Positions 42,505 to 49,604 of a DNA stretch of 51,584 nt are shown here, piece after piece. Made by a program: the position numbers and the translations under genes. Origin of the DNA: an uncultured Acidimicrobiales bacterium (lineage in GTDB: Bacteria; Actinomycetota; Acidimicrobiia; Acidimicrobiales; SZUA-35); the NCBI GenBank assembly GCA_938029215.1, contig CALHFG010000100.1, positions 1 through 51,584 on the forward strand, in the 5' to 3' direction. Position 1 is the first letter of the stretch, and each line of letters starts with the position of its first letter. Under the pieces are notes generated by a model. It was not told where the DNA came from. It did no database searches and was given only the letters and a program-made list of their open reading frames with translations.

Positions 42505-43797
42505 ATGGTTGATCCTGATCTATATCGCTTCGACACGCTAAGCCTGCATGCTGGCCAGCGGCCCGATCCTTCAACGGGGGCTCGAGCCGTCCCGATCTAC
42601 GCAACGACCTCGTATACCTTCAACGACACCGACGAAGCCTCGGCGCTGTTCAACCTAGAGGCGCCTGGCCACATCTATAGTCGCATTTCGAATCCAACGG
42701 TTTCAGTGCTCGAGGAGCGGCTTGCAGCCCTCGATGGGGGAGTGGGTGCCATATGCACCGCCTCTGGCACGGCGGCTCTACACCTCGCAGTTGCAACGTT
42801 GTGTTCCGCCGGTGATCACATTGTTTCCAGCAAGAATTTGTACGGCGGCAGCTACAACGCCATGAAGCTCACGTTTCCTCGATTCGGAATCACCACCACC
42901 TTTGTGGACATCCGCGACCCGGAAGCTATTGCGGCGGCGATCCAACCCAACACCAAGATCGTGTACGGCGAAGCCCTCGGGAACCCTGGCATCGAGGTCA
43001 TGGATATCGCGATGGTGTCGGAGGTGGCGCACAGTCATGGTCTGCCACTCATGATCGACGCCACGTTCGCGACGCCGTATCTCATCCGCCCAATCGAACA
43101 TGGCGCCGACATCGTCTACCACAGCGTCACCAAATTCTTGGGCGGCCATGGCACCGCCCTCGGTGGCGTCATCGTGGATGGCGGTCGTTTCGACTGGACG
43201 CAGAACGATAAGTTCCCAACCCTCACCGAGCCATACGACGGCTACCACGGGATCTCCTTCGCTGATGAGTTTGGGCCCGCAGCTCTCGGTATGCGTGCTC
43301 GTGCCGAAGGTATGCGCGACTTTGGTGCATGCATGAGCCCGCACAATGCGTTCTCCCTTTTGCAGGGTGTCGAGACGTTGCCGGTACGTATGCAGCGCCA
43401 TGTCTCGAACACCGCCGCAGTCATCGACATGTTGGTCGCAAACGATGCGGTGTCCTGGGTGCAGCACCCTCGAGTTGAAAGCCACCACGATCATGAGCTG
43501 GCCAACCGTCTCTACCCCAAGGGAGCGGGCGCCATTTTGAGCTTCGGCGTCAAAGGTGGCCGCGAGGCTGGCAAGAAGTTCATCGAGTCCGTCACCCTCG
43601 CCAGTCACCTGGCCAACATCGGAGATGCGAAAACCCTTGTGATCCATCCCGGCTCGACCACGCATAGTCAGCTCAGCGCTGAGGCGATGGAGGACGCAGG
43701 AATTAGCGAGGATCTGATCCGTCTGTCCGTTGGTCTCGAAGACCCGGTGGACATCGTGGAAGATTTGGCCAAGGCGCTGAAGGCGAGCCAACGATGA
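42505..43797 (+). CDS. metY: O-acetylhomoserine sulfhydrylase (MetY-like)
   Basis: 430-aa PLP enzyme of the Cys/Met metabolism family, forming homocysteine from O-acetylhomoserine and sulfide. N-terminal FDTLSLHAGQRPDPSTGARA and YATTSYTF are typical of MetY; substrate-phosphate region SRISNPTVSVLEERLAALDGG; Schiff-base Lys210 in YHSVTKFLGGHG; C-terminal HPGSTTHSQL. Length matches MetY rather than the shorter MetB/MetC. The alpha/beta hydrolase that follows overlaps by ATGA. Confidence 0.93.
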   Translation: MVDPDLYRFDTLSLHAGQRPDPSTGARAVPIYATTSYTFNDTDEASALFNLEAPGHIYSRISNPTVSVLEERLAALDGGVGAICTASGTAALHLAVATLCSAGDHIVSSKNLYGGSYNAMKLTFPRFGITTTFVDIRDPEAIAAAIQPNTKIVYGEALGNPGIEVMDIAMVSEVAHSHGLPLMIDATFATPYLIRPIEHGADIVYHSVTKFLGGHGTALGGVIVDGGRFDWTQNDKFPTLTEPYDGYHGISFADEFGPAALGMRARAEGMRDFGACMSPHNAFSLLQGVETLPVRMQRHVSNTAAVIDMLVANDAVSWVQHPRVESHHDHELANRLYPKGAGAILSFGVKGGREAGKKFIESVTLASHLANIGDAKTLVIHPGSTTHSQLSAEAMEDAGISEDLIRLSVGLEDPVDIVEDLAKALKASQR

Positions 43798-44609
43798 GTC
43801 CAACCGTCGTTGTAGACGAGCATCCTGTGCATATTCGAACCGGAGGCGTAGCCGTTAGCGATGCTGCGCCCACCGTCGTGTTGGTGCACGGCGCCGGCAT
43901 GGACGGAACCGTGTGGGCCCAGCAGACTCGATTCCTGTCGATGCGAGGGGTTCGGGCGTTGTCGATCGATCTTCCAGGACACGGGCAGAGCGATGGGCAG
44001 GCGCTCTCGACCGTCGGGTCGATGGCAGATTGGCTTGTTCGGGTGCTCGATGAGCTCGGCGTCGGTGACGTGGTGATCGCCGGGCACAGCATGGGGACGT
44101 TCATCGCGCTCGAGGTCGCAACGAGATTTCCCAAGCTCGTCAAGTCGGTAGCGCTCTATGGAACGGCAACCGGCATGCCAGTGCACCCCGATCTTCTGGA
44201 TGCGGCGGCCAACGATGTTGCGCGCGCCGGCGCCCTTATGACCGGGTGGAGCCACGCATCGGGATCTCGGATTGGCCTCAACCCCACCCCGGGTATGTGG
44301 ATGACCGGTGGCGTCCAAGCCCTTGTCGAACGAAGTAAGCCCGGCGTGTTGCTCACCGATCTTCAGGCGTGTGTCAACTACGACGAAGCCGAGGCTCGAG
44401 CTGCCTCAATAACCTGCCCGGCGATGGTCACGATCGGTTACCAGGACAAGATGACGCCGGCGAAATCCGGACGAGCAATGGCGAAGGCCATGGTTCGGTC
44501 CCAACACGTCGATCTCATCGAGTTGCCCAAGGCCGGACATATGATGATCACCGAGGAGCCCAAAGTGGTTCGTGAGGCACTTCTGAGAGCAGCTCAAGCA
44601 ACCGATTAA
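43794..44609 (+). CDS. Alpha/beta hydrolase
   Basis: 271-aa soluble alpha/beta-fold hydrolase. Oxyanion region VLVHGAGMDGTVW, nucleophile elbow AGHSMGTF (Ser), acid in GYQDKMTP and His in KAGHMMITEEP. It is coupled to metY by a 4-nt overlap. MetX (homoserine acetyltransferase) is larger and has other motifs, so I do not call it metX. Substrate unknown. Confidence 0.9.
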   Translation: MSPTVVVDEHPVHIRTGGVAVSDAAPTVVLVHGAGMDGTVWAQQTRFLSMRGVRALSIDLPGHGQSDGQALSTVGSMADWLVRVLDELGVGDVVIAGHSMGTFIALEVATRFPKLVKSVALYGTATGMPVHPDLLDAAANDVARAGALMTGWSHASGSRIGLNPTPGMWMTGGVQALVERSKPGVLLTDLQACVNYDEAEARAASITCPAMVTIGYQDKMTPAKSGRAMAKAMVRSQHVDLIELPKAGHMMITEEPKVVREALLRAAQATD

Positions 44610-44639
44610 CACTGCGGGGCGGATCGCCGATGGGGGAGG

Positions 44640-44804
44640 GTGCGAAGCTCTCTCACCAAACCCCTCGACTGGACCTCGCCCGCGGCGCCACCCGAACCCG
44701 ACTCCTATCGGGCGGTGTGGTTCAAGCTCCGCAACCAACGAGTCAGCGTGCCGGTTCGCATGGACCCATTCAGCGAGCCCGTGCGTTTGGTATTGCCGGG
44801 TTAG
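44640..44804 (+). CDS. Short ORF, 54 aa, unknown
   Basis: GTG 44640 to TAG 44804, in the same frame as the preceding hydrolase stop. Encodes a small protein beginning MRSSLTKPLDWTSP with the segment SYRAVWFKLRNQRVSVPVRM and a hydrophobic end VRLVLPG. Codons are GC-rich at the third position like the neighbours, and the end overlaps the convergent aroQ by 4 nt (TTAG). The stretch GGGGGAGG sits directly before GTG, so spacing is poor. Unrecognised family, moderately likely to be real. Confidence 0.45.
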   Translation: MRSSLTKPLDWTSPAAPPEPDSYRAVWFKLRNQRVSVPVRMDPFSEPVRLVLPG

Positions 44805-45247
44805 ACAAAGGCCTGCAGCGCCAAGCGATAGCCGCGATGTCCAAACCCGAAAACGACGCCGGCGCAGACCGCGCTCAGGAGAGATTCGCGTCGAAATTCC
44901 TCCCGTGCCGCGATATTTGAGATGTGAACTTCGACCACCGGAAGGTCGATGCTGCTAACCGCGTCCCGCAATGCCACGCTCGTATGGCTGTAACCACCCG
45001 CGTTCAGAATTACCCCGGTCGCCCACTGATGTGCGTCGTGTAGAGCATCGACCAAAGCGCCCTCACCGTTGTACTGGGCGGCTTTTACCTCTGCACCGAT
45101 CGATTCGCCGAACGACGCGAGGCCAGACATGACATCGTCGAGGCCTTCAGATCCGTACACCTCTGGCTCACGCTTGCCGAGCATGTTGAGGTTCGGTCCA
45201 TTCAAAACCAGTATGCGAACAGGGGAAACGGGCAGTGTCTTGCTCAT
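44801..45247 (-). CDS. aroQ: Type II 3-dehydroquinate dehydratase
   Basis: 148-aa shikimate-pathway enzyme. NGPNLNMLGKREPEVYG with catalytic Tyr31, then QYNGEGALVDALHDA, NAGGYSHTSVALRDA and His108 in VEVHISN: all signature blocks of the dodecameric type II enzyme. Stands alone rather than with aroB/aroK. A TATGTT hexamer lies 8 nt before its ATG. Confidence 0.96.
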   Translation of the reverse strand: MSKTLPVSPVRILVLNGPNLNMLGKREPEVYGSEGLDDVMSGLASFGESIGAEVKAAQYNGEGALVDALHDAHQWATGVILNAGGYSHTSVALRDAVSSIDLPVVEVHISNIAAREEFRRESLLSAVCAGVVFGFGHRGYRLALQAFV

Positions 45248-45255
45248 TCCGACCT

Positions 45256-45261
45256 AACATA
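45256..45261 (-). promoter_or_regulatory. -10 hexamer TATGTT (minus strand) of aroQ
   Basis: Ends 8 nt before ATG 45247; leaderless start. Confidence 0.4.
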
Positions 45262-45321
45262 GTGTCGATAGCCTGTTAAGGGCTCACAAATCCCGGTAGC
45301 AAGAGGCAGCAGCAAGAAGCA

Positions 45322-46431
45322 ATGGCAGACAACGAACTTACCCCTGAGGAAATTGAGCGCCGCAAGCAGCGCAGGCGAGCCGCCATGGCTACGCCGGTCG
45401 CAGATGAGGGCGATGTCGCTTTCGGGGGAATGGTTGGGGTCGCACTTCTCTCTGCCATTCTCGCCGCAATGTTTGCATTCTTCGGGTTCGCCGGCGGCAC
45501 CGTGACTGCAGACGCACCCAAAGCCGAGGTTGCCGAAGCAGATCTTGAGCCCGACATTCCTGCCATCCTCGCAGCGCTTGGTGCAAACGGGTTTGACGGC
45601 ATCCAGTTGAGCAGCGAGCCGGTTGGCATCGTGACAGCCCGTGGTGAAGTTGCCGACGAGAACGCCCGAGCCGAAGTGCTCGCCCTCATCGCCGACCAGC
45701 CCCAGGTTTCAGAGGTCATCGACGAACTCACTCTGGCCCAGGGCGAAGAGCCAGAACCAGAACCAGAACCTGAGCCCGAAGCTGCTGCGGCAACGGTGGC
45801 AGCCGATGTCGACGGCATCGTTCTTTCCGGCACGGTGCCATCTGAGGCTGCGGCCGACGCCCTGCGAGCCCTCGCAGCCGAAAGCTACGACGCGGCACAG
45901 ATCACCGACGAGCTCGAAGTTGTCGACGGCGCAGATCCCGCAACTGTCACCCTTACCGGAACCGTCACTGACTCCGGCATTGGCGGCGCATTGCAGAACG
46001 GCATCAGTGGCCTCGACGGGTTCACCGACTCCACCGACCGTCTCGAAATTCGGGCCGATGCCTCCGAGGAGATCAACGCGATCCTCGAGCTCGAACCCAT
46101 CCTGTTCCAAAGCGGAACAGCGATCATCCTTCCCGACTCTCAACCCACCATCGATGAAGCGGTTCGGATCCTGAACCAATTCCCCGACACCAACGTTGAG
46201 ATTGGCGGCCACACCGATTCGCTCGGTCCAGACGAAGCCAACCGGATTCTGTCCGAGAGCCGAGCCCAAGCGGTTCTGCAGGCGCTTCGCGATGGCGGCG
46301 TGACCAACCAGCTCAGTGCCGTCGGCTACGGCGAAACACAGCTGAAGTTCCCCGACGACAAGGGCGATACCCAGGACAAGATCGACGCTCGTCAGGCGAA
46401 CCGTCGCATCGAGTTCACCACGCTTAACTAA
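45322..46431 (+). CDS. OmpA/BON-like membrane protein (ArfA-like)
   Basis: 369-aa protein with a short cytoplasmic N-terminus, one TM helix (about 35-55), two BON-like repeats (about 75-135 and 155-225) separated by an EPEPEPEPE linker, and a C-terminal OmpA-like peptidoglycan-binding domain (from ILFQSGTAII; VEIGGHTDSLG; LSAVGYGETQ; ANRRIEF). Layout matches mycobacterial OmpATb/ArfA, thought to link wall and envelope. Divergent from aroQ. Confidence 0.9.
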   Translation: MADNELTPEEIERRKQRRRAAMATPVADEGDVAFGGMVGVALLSAILAAMFAFFGFAGGTVTADAPKAEVAEADLEPDIPAILAALGANGFDGIQLSSEPVGIVTARGEVADENARAEVLALIADQPQVSEVIDELTLAQGEEPEPEPEPEPEAAAATVAADVDGIVLSGTVPSEAAADALRALAAESYDAAQITDELEVVDGADPATVTLTGTVTDSGIGGALQNGISGLDGFTDSTDRLEIRADASEEINAILELEPILFQSGTAIILPDSQPTIDEAVRILNQFPDTNVEIGGHTDSLGPDEANRILSESRAQAVLQALRDGGVTNQLSAVGYGETQLKFPDDKGDTQDKIDARQANRRIEFTTLN

Positions 46432-46597
46432 TAGTCCCTCAGGGTCCGTTTCGCTCGCCTCTTGGCCTCTGCGTTGTTGGTCTCACCACGGGTGTTCTGG
46501 TTCCGGGAAGCGTCCGGCTTTGCGTATCGCTAGAGCGTATGACTAGGGTCGCCTGTGACGGTCGGCACAGGGCCTTCCGCACCAAGGAGGCAGAGCA

Positions 46598-47710
46598 ATG
46601 GGATTCACCACACGGGGCGCAGCAGTATTGACCGTTCCCGGCAAGTTTGAGACTGTCGACATCGAGTTCGACGATCCGCAAGAAGGCGAACTGCAGCTAA
46701 AGATGGTTGCTTCGGGCATGTGTCATTCCGACGATCACCTGCTCACCGGCGACATTCCGGTCGAACTGCCCTACATCGGTGGACACGAGGGGGCTGGAAT
46801 CGTCGAGGTTGTCGGACCGAACACCCCGGGGTGGGAAGTGGGAGACCACGTGGTGATGTCGTTCCTGCCAGCCTGTGGCAAGTGTCGATGGTGTGCCAGC
46901 GGCCAACAGAACCTGTGTGATCTCGGCGCAACCCTGATTGCAGGAACGCGTCAAGACGGAACCTTCCGCGCCAAGATCAACGGCAAAGGCGCAGGTCAGA
47001 TGTGCGGAATATCAACCTTCTGTGAGCGCACCGTCGTTTCTGCCGACAGCTGCGTGAAGGTAGACAAGGACATTCCACTTGAGAAGGCCTGCCTGGTGGG
47101 TTGCGGCGTGGGCACCGGATGGGGCTCGGCCGTGAACTCTGCTGCGGTCAAGCCGGGTCAGACCGTCATTGTGATGGGCATTGGCGGCATCGGCATCAAC
47201 GCCGTCCAGGGCGCGGCGAACGCGGGAGCCTCCCATGTGATCGCGGTCGACCCGATCGCCTTCAAACGCGAAGTTGCGGAGTCGGTTGGAGCAACGAAGA
47301 GTTTCGACAATATGGCCGACGCCACCGAGTACGCGCAGAGCCTGACCAACGGTCAGGGCGCCGACTCGGCGATCGTTACGGTGGGCGTGCTCGAGAACCA
47401 CCATGTCGGTGAAGCCTTCGCTGCCGTTCGTAAGGCAGGAACCGTGGTCGTGACCGGCCTCGGTAGCGCCGCGGAGTCTCAAGTTCAGGTGCCAGCCTTC
47501 GAACTGACCCTCTTCCAGAAGCGGATCCAAGGGTCGCTCTTTGGTGAGTCAGCGATGTCACGAGACATTCCGTGGCTCCTGAACATGTACCAGACCGGAC
47601 AGTTGAAGCTCGACGAACTCATCACGAACACCTACACCGTGGACACGGTGCAGCAGGGGTATGAGGACATGCACTCGGGCAAGAACATCCGCGGCGTCAT
47701 CGTGTACTAA
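46598..47710 (+). CDS. NDMA-dependent-type zinc alcohol dehydrogenase
   Basis: 370-aa medium-chain zinc dehydrogenase resembling the mycothiol/NDMA-dependent group of Actinobacteria. Catalytic zinc: Cys42 (SGMCHSDDHLL), His63 and Glu64 (GGHEGAG). Structural zinc: Cys93, Cys96, Cys99 and Cys107 (CGKCRWCASGQQNLC). Rossmann loop GIGGIGINAVQGA. Substrate probably an alcohol or formaldehyde adduct. Excellent ribosome site AAGGAGG (46584-46590). Confidence 0.93.
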   Translation: MGFTTRGAAVLTVPGKFETVDIEFDDPQEGELQLKMVASGMCHSDDHLLTGDIPVELPYIGGHEGAGIVEVVGPNTPGWEVGDHVVMSFLPACGKCRWCASGQQNLCDLGATLIAGTRQDGTFRAKINGKGAGQMCGISTFCERTVVSADSCVKVDKDIPLEKACLVGCGVGTGWGSAVNSAAVKPGQTVIVMGIGGIGINAVQGAANAGASHVIAVDPIAFKREVAESVGATKSFDNMADATEYAQSLTNGQGADSAIVTVGVLENHHVGEAFAAVRKAGTVVVTGLGSAAESQVQVPAFELTLFQKRIQGSLFGESAMSRDIPWLLNMYQTGQLKLDELITNTYTVDTVQQGYEDMHSGKNIRGVIVY

Positions 47711-47725
47711 CCGCACGCTGCAAGG

Positions 47726-47753
47726 ACCGCCACAGCTCTAGCGCTGTGGCGGT
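47726..47753 (+). terminator. Intrinsic terminator of the alcohol dehydrogenase
   Basis: Perfect 11-bp arms ACCGCCACAGC and GCTGTGGCGGT with loop TCTAGC, followed by TCTTCGCGTTTT. The stop codon of the convergent gene (CTA at 47738) is in the hairpin. Confidence 0.75.
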
Positions 47754-48814
47754 TCTTCGCGTTTTGGATCAGTCGAGCCAGCCTCGCGCTTGCGGCCTGG
47801 CGCTGGCCCACCCCAGGACCACAGAAGCAGCCCCATGGAAAGTGATGCGATGCCGAGTGCGATCGACGAGACGAGATCCACAGGTCCGACCGGGAAGGTG
47901 AGCTCGCCAATAACCGAGCCGAGAACGGCGTCGCTGATGAAGAAGTCAAAGTCGATATGGAAGCCCCAGGGAGTAAGGAGTTCGTAGGTGGCGATGGCCA
48001 AGTACACAATCACCGGCACCCAGAGAGCTGCAACCCCCGGCCTGTCGGGGCCAATGATCCGGAGCGATAGTGCTGTGATGATCGCAATAAGCACCACGGC
48101 TACCAATTCACGGCCTGCGATCGCGTTCACCGTCCACTCCGGCCCCAGCGGGATGTCGAGCCCCGGCATCTCCTGGCCTCTGTTGGGCCACAGGCGCCAG
48201 AGGTGTTGGTTATTCGAACGAACGAGTACCTCATCGATGAGGGCGACCGTTCCGAGGACGGTCGTGACGCCGATCGATGACCAAAACGCGGCGGCAATCA
48301 CAAACCGGTTTGGTTGTTCTCCCACTCGTTCGGCGAGGAGCCAGAACAACAAGGGGTAGCAGGGGATTGCCGCGGTCTGGGCGACCATGGCCCACTGACT
48401 CCCGAGTTCTATCAGCTGCGCTGCGGGGTACGCGACCGGAATGAAGGTCAACACGGGCCACATGCGCCGCCATCCGGTTGACCCCTGGCTGGGCCTGTTC
48501 CGGCGAGCCGCGCCAAGGAGAGCGATACTGATCCCGGCGGTGAGAGTCAACGCCAGGAACGCTGGCAGCCGGTAGTCGTCTTCGACCGTGGGACCACCGC
48601 CGAATGCTGGCTCGAAATTCGCCCCCCGGGTGACCGAGGGGGAGACCGCAATAGCTCCCAGGGCGACCGCAAACGTGGCGATGGCGACCTGCAAGCTGCG
48701 AACTCGACGCCGGCGCTGGCGAGCTGCTCGAAGCTCCACCGCAATCCAGTCGGGTCGACTATCGGATGCCGTTCCCATCTCGGCGCGAAGTCGTTGTTCG
48801 ATTTCAGAACTCAT
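47738..48814 (-). CDS. Multi-pass membrane partner of an ECF sigma factor
   Basis: 358-aa protein. Short cytoplasmic N-terminus (SSEIEQRLRAEMGTASDSRPDW, then a basic ARQRRRRVRSL) and about eight TM helices (e.g. VAIATFAVALGAIAVS, FLALTLTAGISIALLGA). The family is not recognised. Gene order (sigma then this, ATGA overlap at 48811-48814) suggests regulation of the sigma factor; the first 40 residues could be the anti-sigma part. Stops inside the terminator of the convergent gene. Confidence 0.7.
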   Translation of the reverse strand: MSSEIEQRLRAEMGTASDSRPDWIAVELRAARQRRRRVRSLQVAIATFAVALGAIAVSPSVTRGANFEPAFGGGPTVEDDYRLPAFLALTLTAGISIALLGAARRNRPSQGSTGWRRMWPVLTFIPVAYPAAQLIELGSQWAMVAQTAAIPCYPLLFWLLAERVGEQPNRFVIAAAFWSSIGVTTVLGTVALIDEVLVRSNNQHLWRLWPNRGQEMPGLDIPLGPEWTVNAIAGRELVAVVLIAIITALSLRIIGPDRPGVAALWVPVIVYLAIATYELLTPWGFHIDFDFFISDAVLGSVIGELTFPVGPVDLVSSIALGIASLSMGLLLWSWGGPAPGRKREAGSTDPKREEPPQR

Positions 48815-49302
48815 GATTCCGGACCTCCCGAGAGGGCATGTTCGAGGGTACGTATGGATCGGTGCAGGTGGGTTTTGACTGAACCGGTACTTATGTTCAG
48901 CGTTTCGGCGATCTGAGCGACGGTCATGTCTTCATAAAACCGGAGCACCGTGCACTGACGCTGGCGCATGGGAAGAGTCCCGATCGCTCGCCGCAAGTCG
49001 GTGTCGTGATGGTGATCGGTGGCGCCGTCTTCGGTTGGTGAGAGCGCGTGTCGACGCTCGATGATCAGACGGCGGATCTTGCTTCTACAGCGATTCACCA
49101 GTGCCGCTCGGACAAAGGACTCCAGGGCATCGGGGTTTTGCAGGGTTGGTGGGTTCTCCACCAGACCGGCAAACGTCTCCTGTACTAATTCTTCCGCTAC
49201 CCGACGGTCACCAACCAGCCACTCTGCAAGACCGACCATCCGACCAAACCGAGCGTGATAGAGCGACTCGAGATCGGTTGCCTCTTTTCGCTGGTCGACC
49301 AT
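48811..49302 (-). CDS. ECF sigma factor, SigE-like (second)
   Basis: 163-aa sigma factor. Region 2: LESLYHARFGRMVGLAEWLVGD, VAEELVQETFAGLVE; region 4: IGTLPMRQRQCTVLRFYEDM and helix-turn-helix QIAETLNISTGSVKTHLHRS. Linker and length fit ECF sigmas. ATG 49302 is taken; GTG 49308 adds two residues. The stop overlaps the membrane partner gene. It is divergent from ilvB with the 64-bp repeat in between. Confidence 0.92.
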   Translation of the reverse strand: MVDQRKEATDLESLYHARFGRMVGLAEWLVGDRRVAEELVQETFAGLVENPPTLQNPDALESFVRAALVNRCRSKIRRLIIERRHALSPTEDGATDHHHDTDLRRAIGTLPMRQRQCTVLRFYEDMTVAQIAETLNISTGSVKTHLHRSIRTLEHALSGGPES

Positions 49303-49368
49303 CCTCACAGAGCTTGGTCGCTTTTGCGGCCCGAAACGTTGACAGAGCCGCTGCCATTCTTGCCTGTC

Positions 49369-49432
49369 AGGAACACATTTTGTCCTTCTGTCTCCGCGGC
49401 AACACAGAAATCGTGTTTCCCAACAGGATTTT
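49369..49432 (+). repeat. Copy 2 of the 64-bp repeated element, upstream of ilvB leader
   Basis: Matches 8000-8063 at 48 of 64 positions (see copy 1). The hairpin is shorter here but its core is kept: AACAC (49401-49405) with GTGTT (49413-49417). It ends 6 nt before the TAGACT hexamer of the leader transcript, so it could be an operator. Alternatively it serves the divergent sigma gene (start 67 nt away). Confidence 0.7.
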
Positions 49433-49438
49433 GGGGGT

Positions 49439-49444
49439 TAGACT
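49439..49444 (+). promoter_or_regulatory. -10 hexamer TAGACT before ilv leader peptide
   Basis: TAGACT lies 8 nt before ATG 49453 of the leader peptide. The -35 region falls in the 64-bp repeat. Confidence 0.45.
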
Positions 49445-49452
49445 CGGCTGCG

Positions 49453-49497
49453 ATGTCTCAGAACCTCACCGCTGTTCTTGTAGTAATCGTGATGTAG
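49453..49497 (+). CDS. ilvBN leader peptide (attenuator)
   Basis: MSQNLTAVLVVIVM, 14 aa: seven of fourteen residues are Leu, Val or Ile, with six within seven residues. Followed by a hairpin and an intrinsic terminator before ilvB. This is the classic attenuation layout in which a ribosome stalls at scarce branched-chain amino-acyl-tRNAs and prevents the terminator. Confidence 0.88.
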   Translation: MSQNLTAVLVVIVM

Positions 49498-49524
49498 CGC
49501 CCGCTGCATATATCCAGCGTGCGC
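49497..49524 (+). promoter_or_regulatory. Hairpin between leader peptide and terminator
   Basis: GCGC and GCGC outer arms plus CGCTG and CAGCG inner arms around CATATATC. It begins at the leader stop codon, where a pause hairpin is expected. An antiterminator pairing is not clear. Confidence 0.55.
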
Positions 49525-49526
49525 CG

Positions 49527-49548
49527 AAGCCTCCCACCCGGGAGGCTT
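49527..49548 (+). terminator. Attenuator terminator of ilvBN
   Basis: Perfect 9-bp stem AAGCCTCCC / GGGAGGCTT with loop ACCC, followed by TCTAGTTTTT. Sits 56 nt before the ilvB ATG. Confidence 0.85.
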
Positions 49549-49604
49549 TCTAGTTTTTACCCACCAGAATCGTTTCGTCTAATCACCAGCAAGGAATACC
49601 GACC

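Noticed and set aside
42778-43803. 341-codon minus-strand ORF
   Set aside because: Antisense to metY; no domain pattern.
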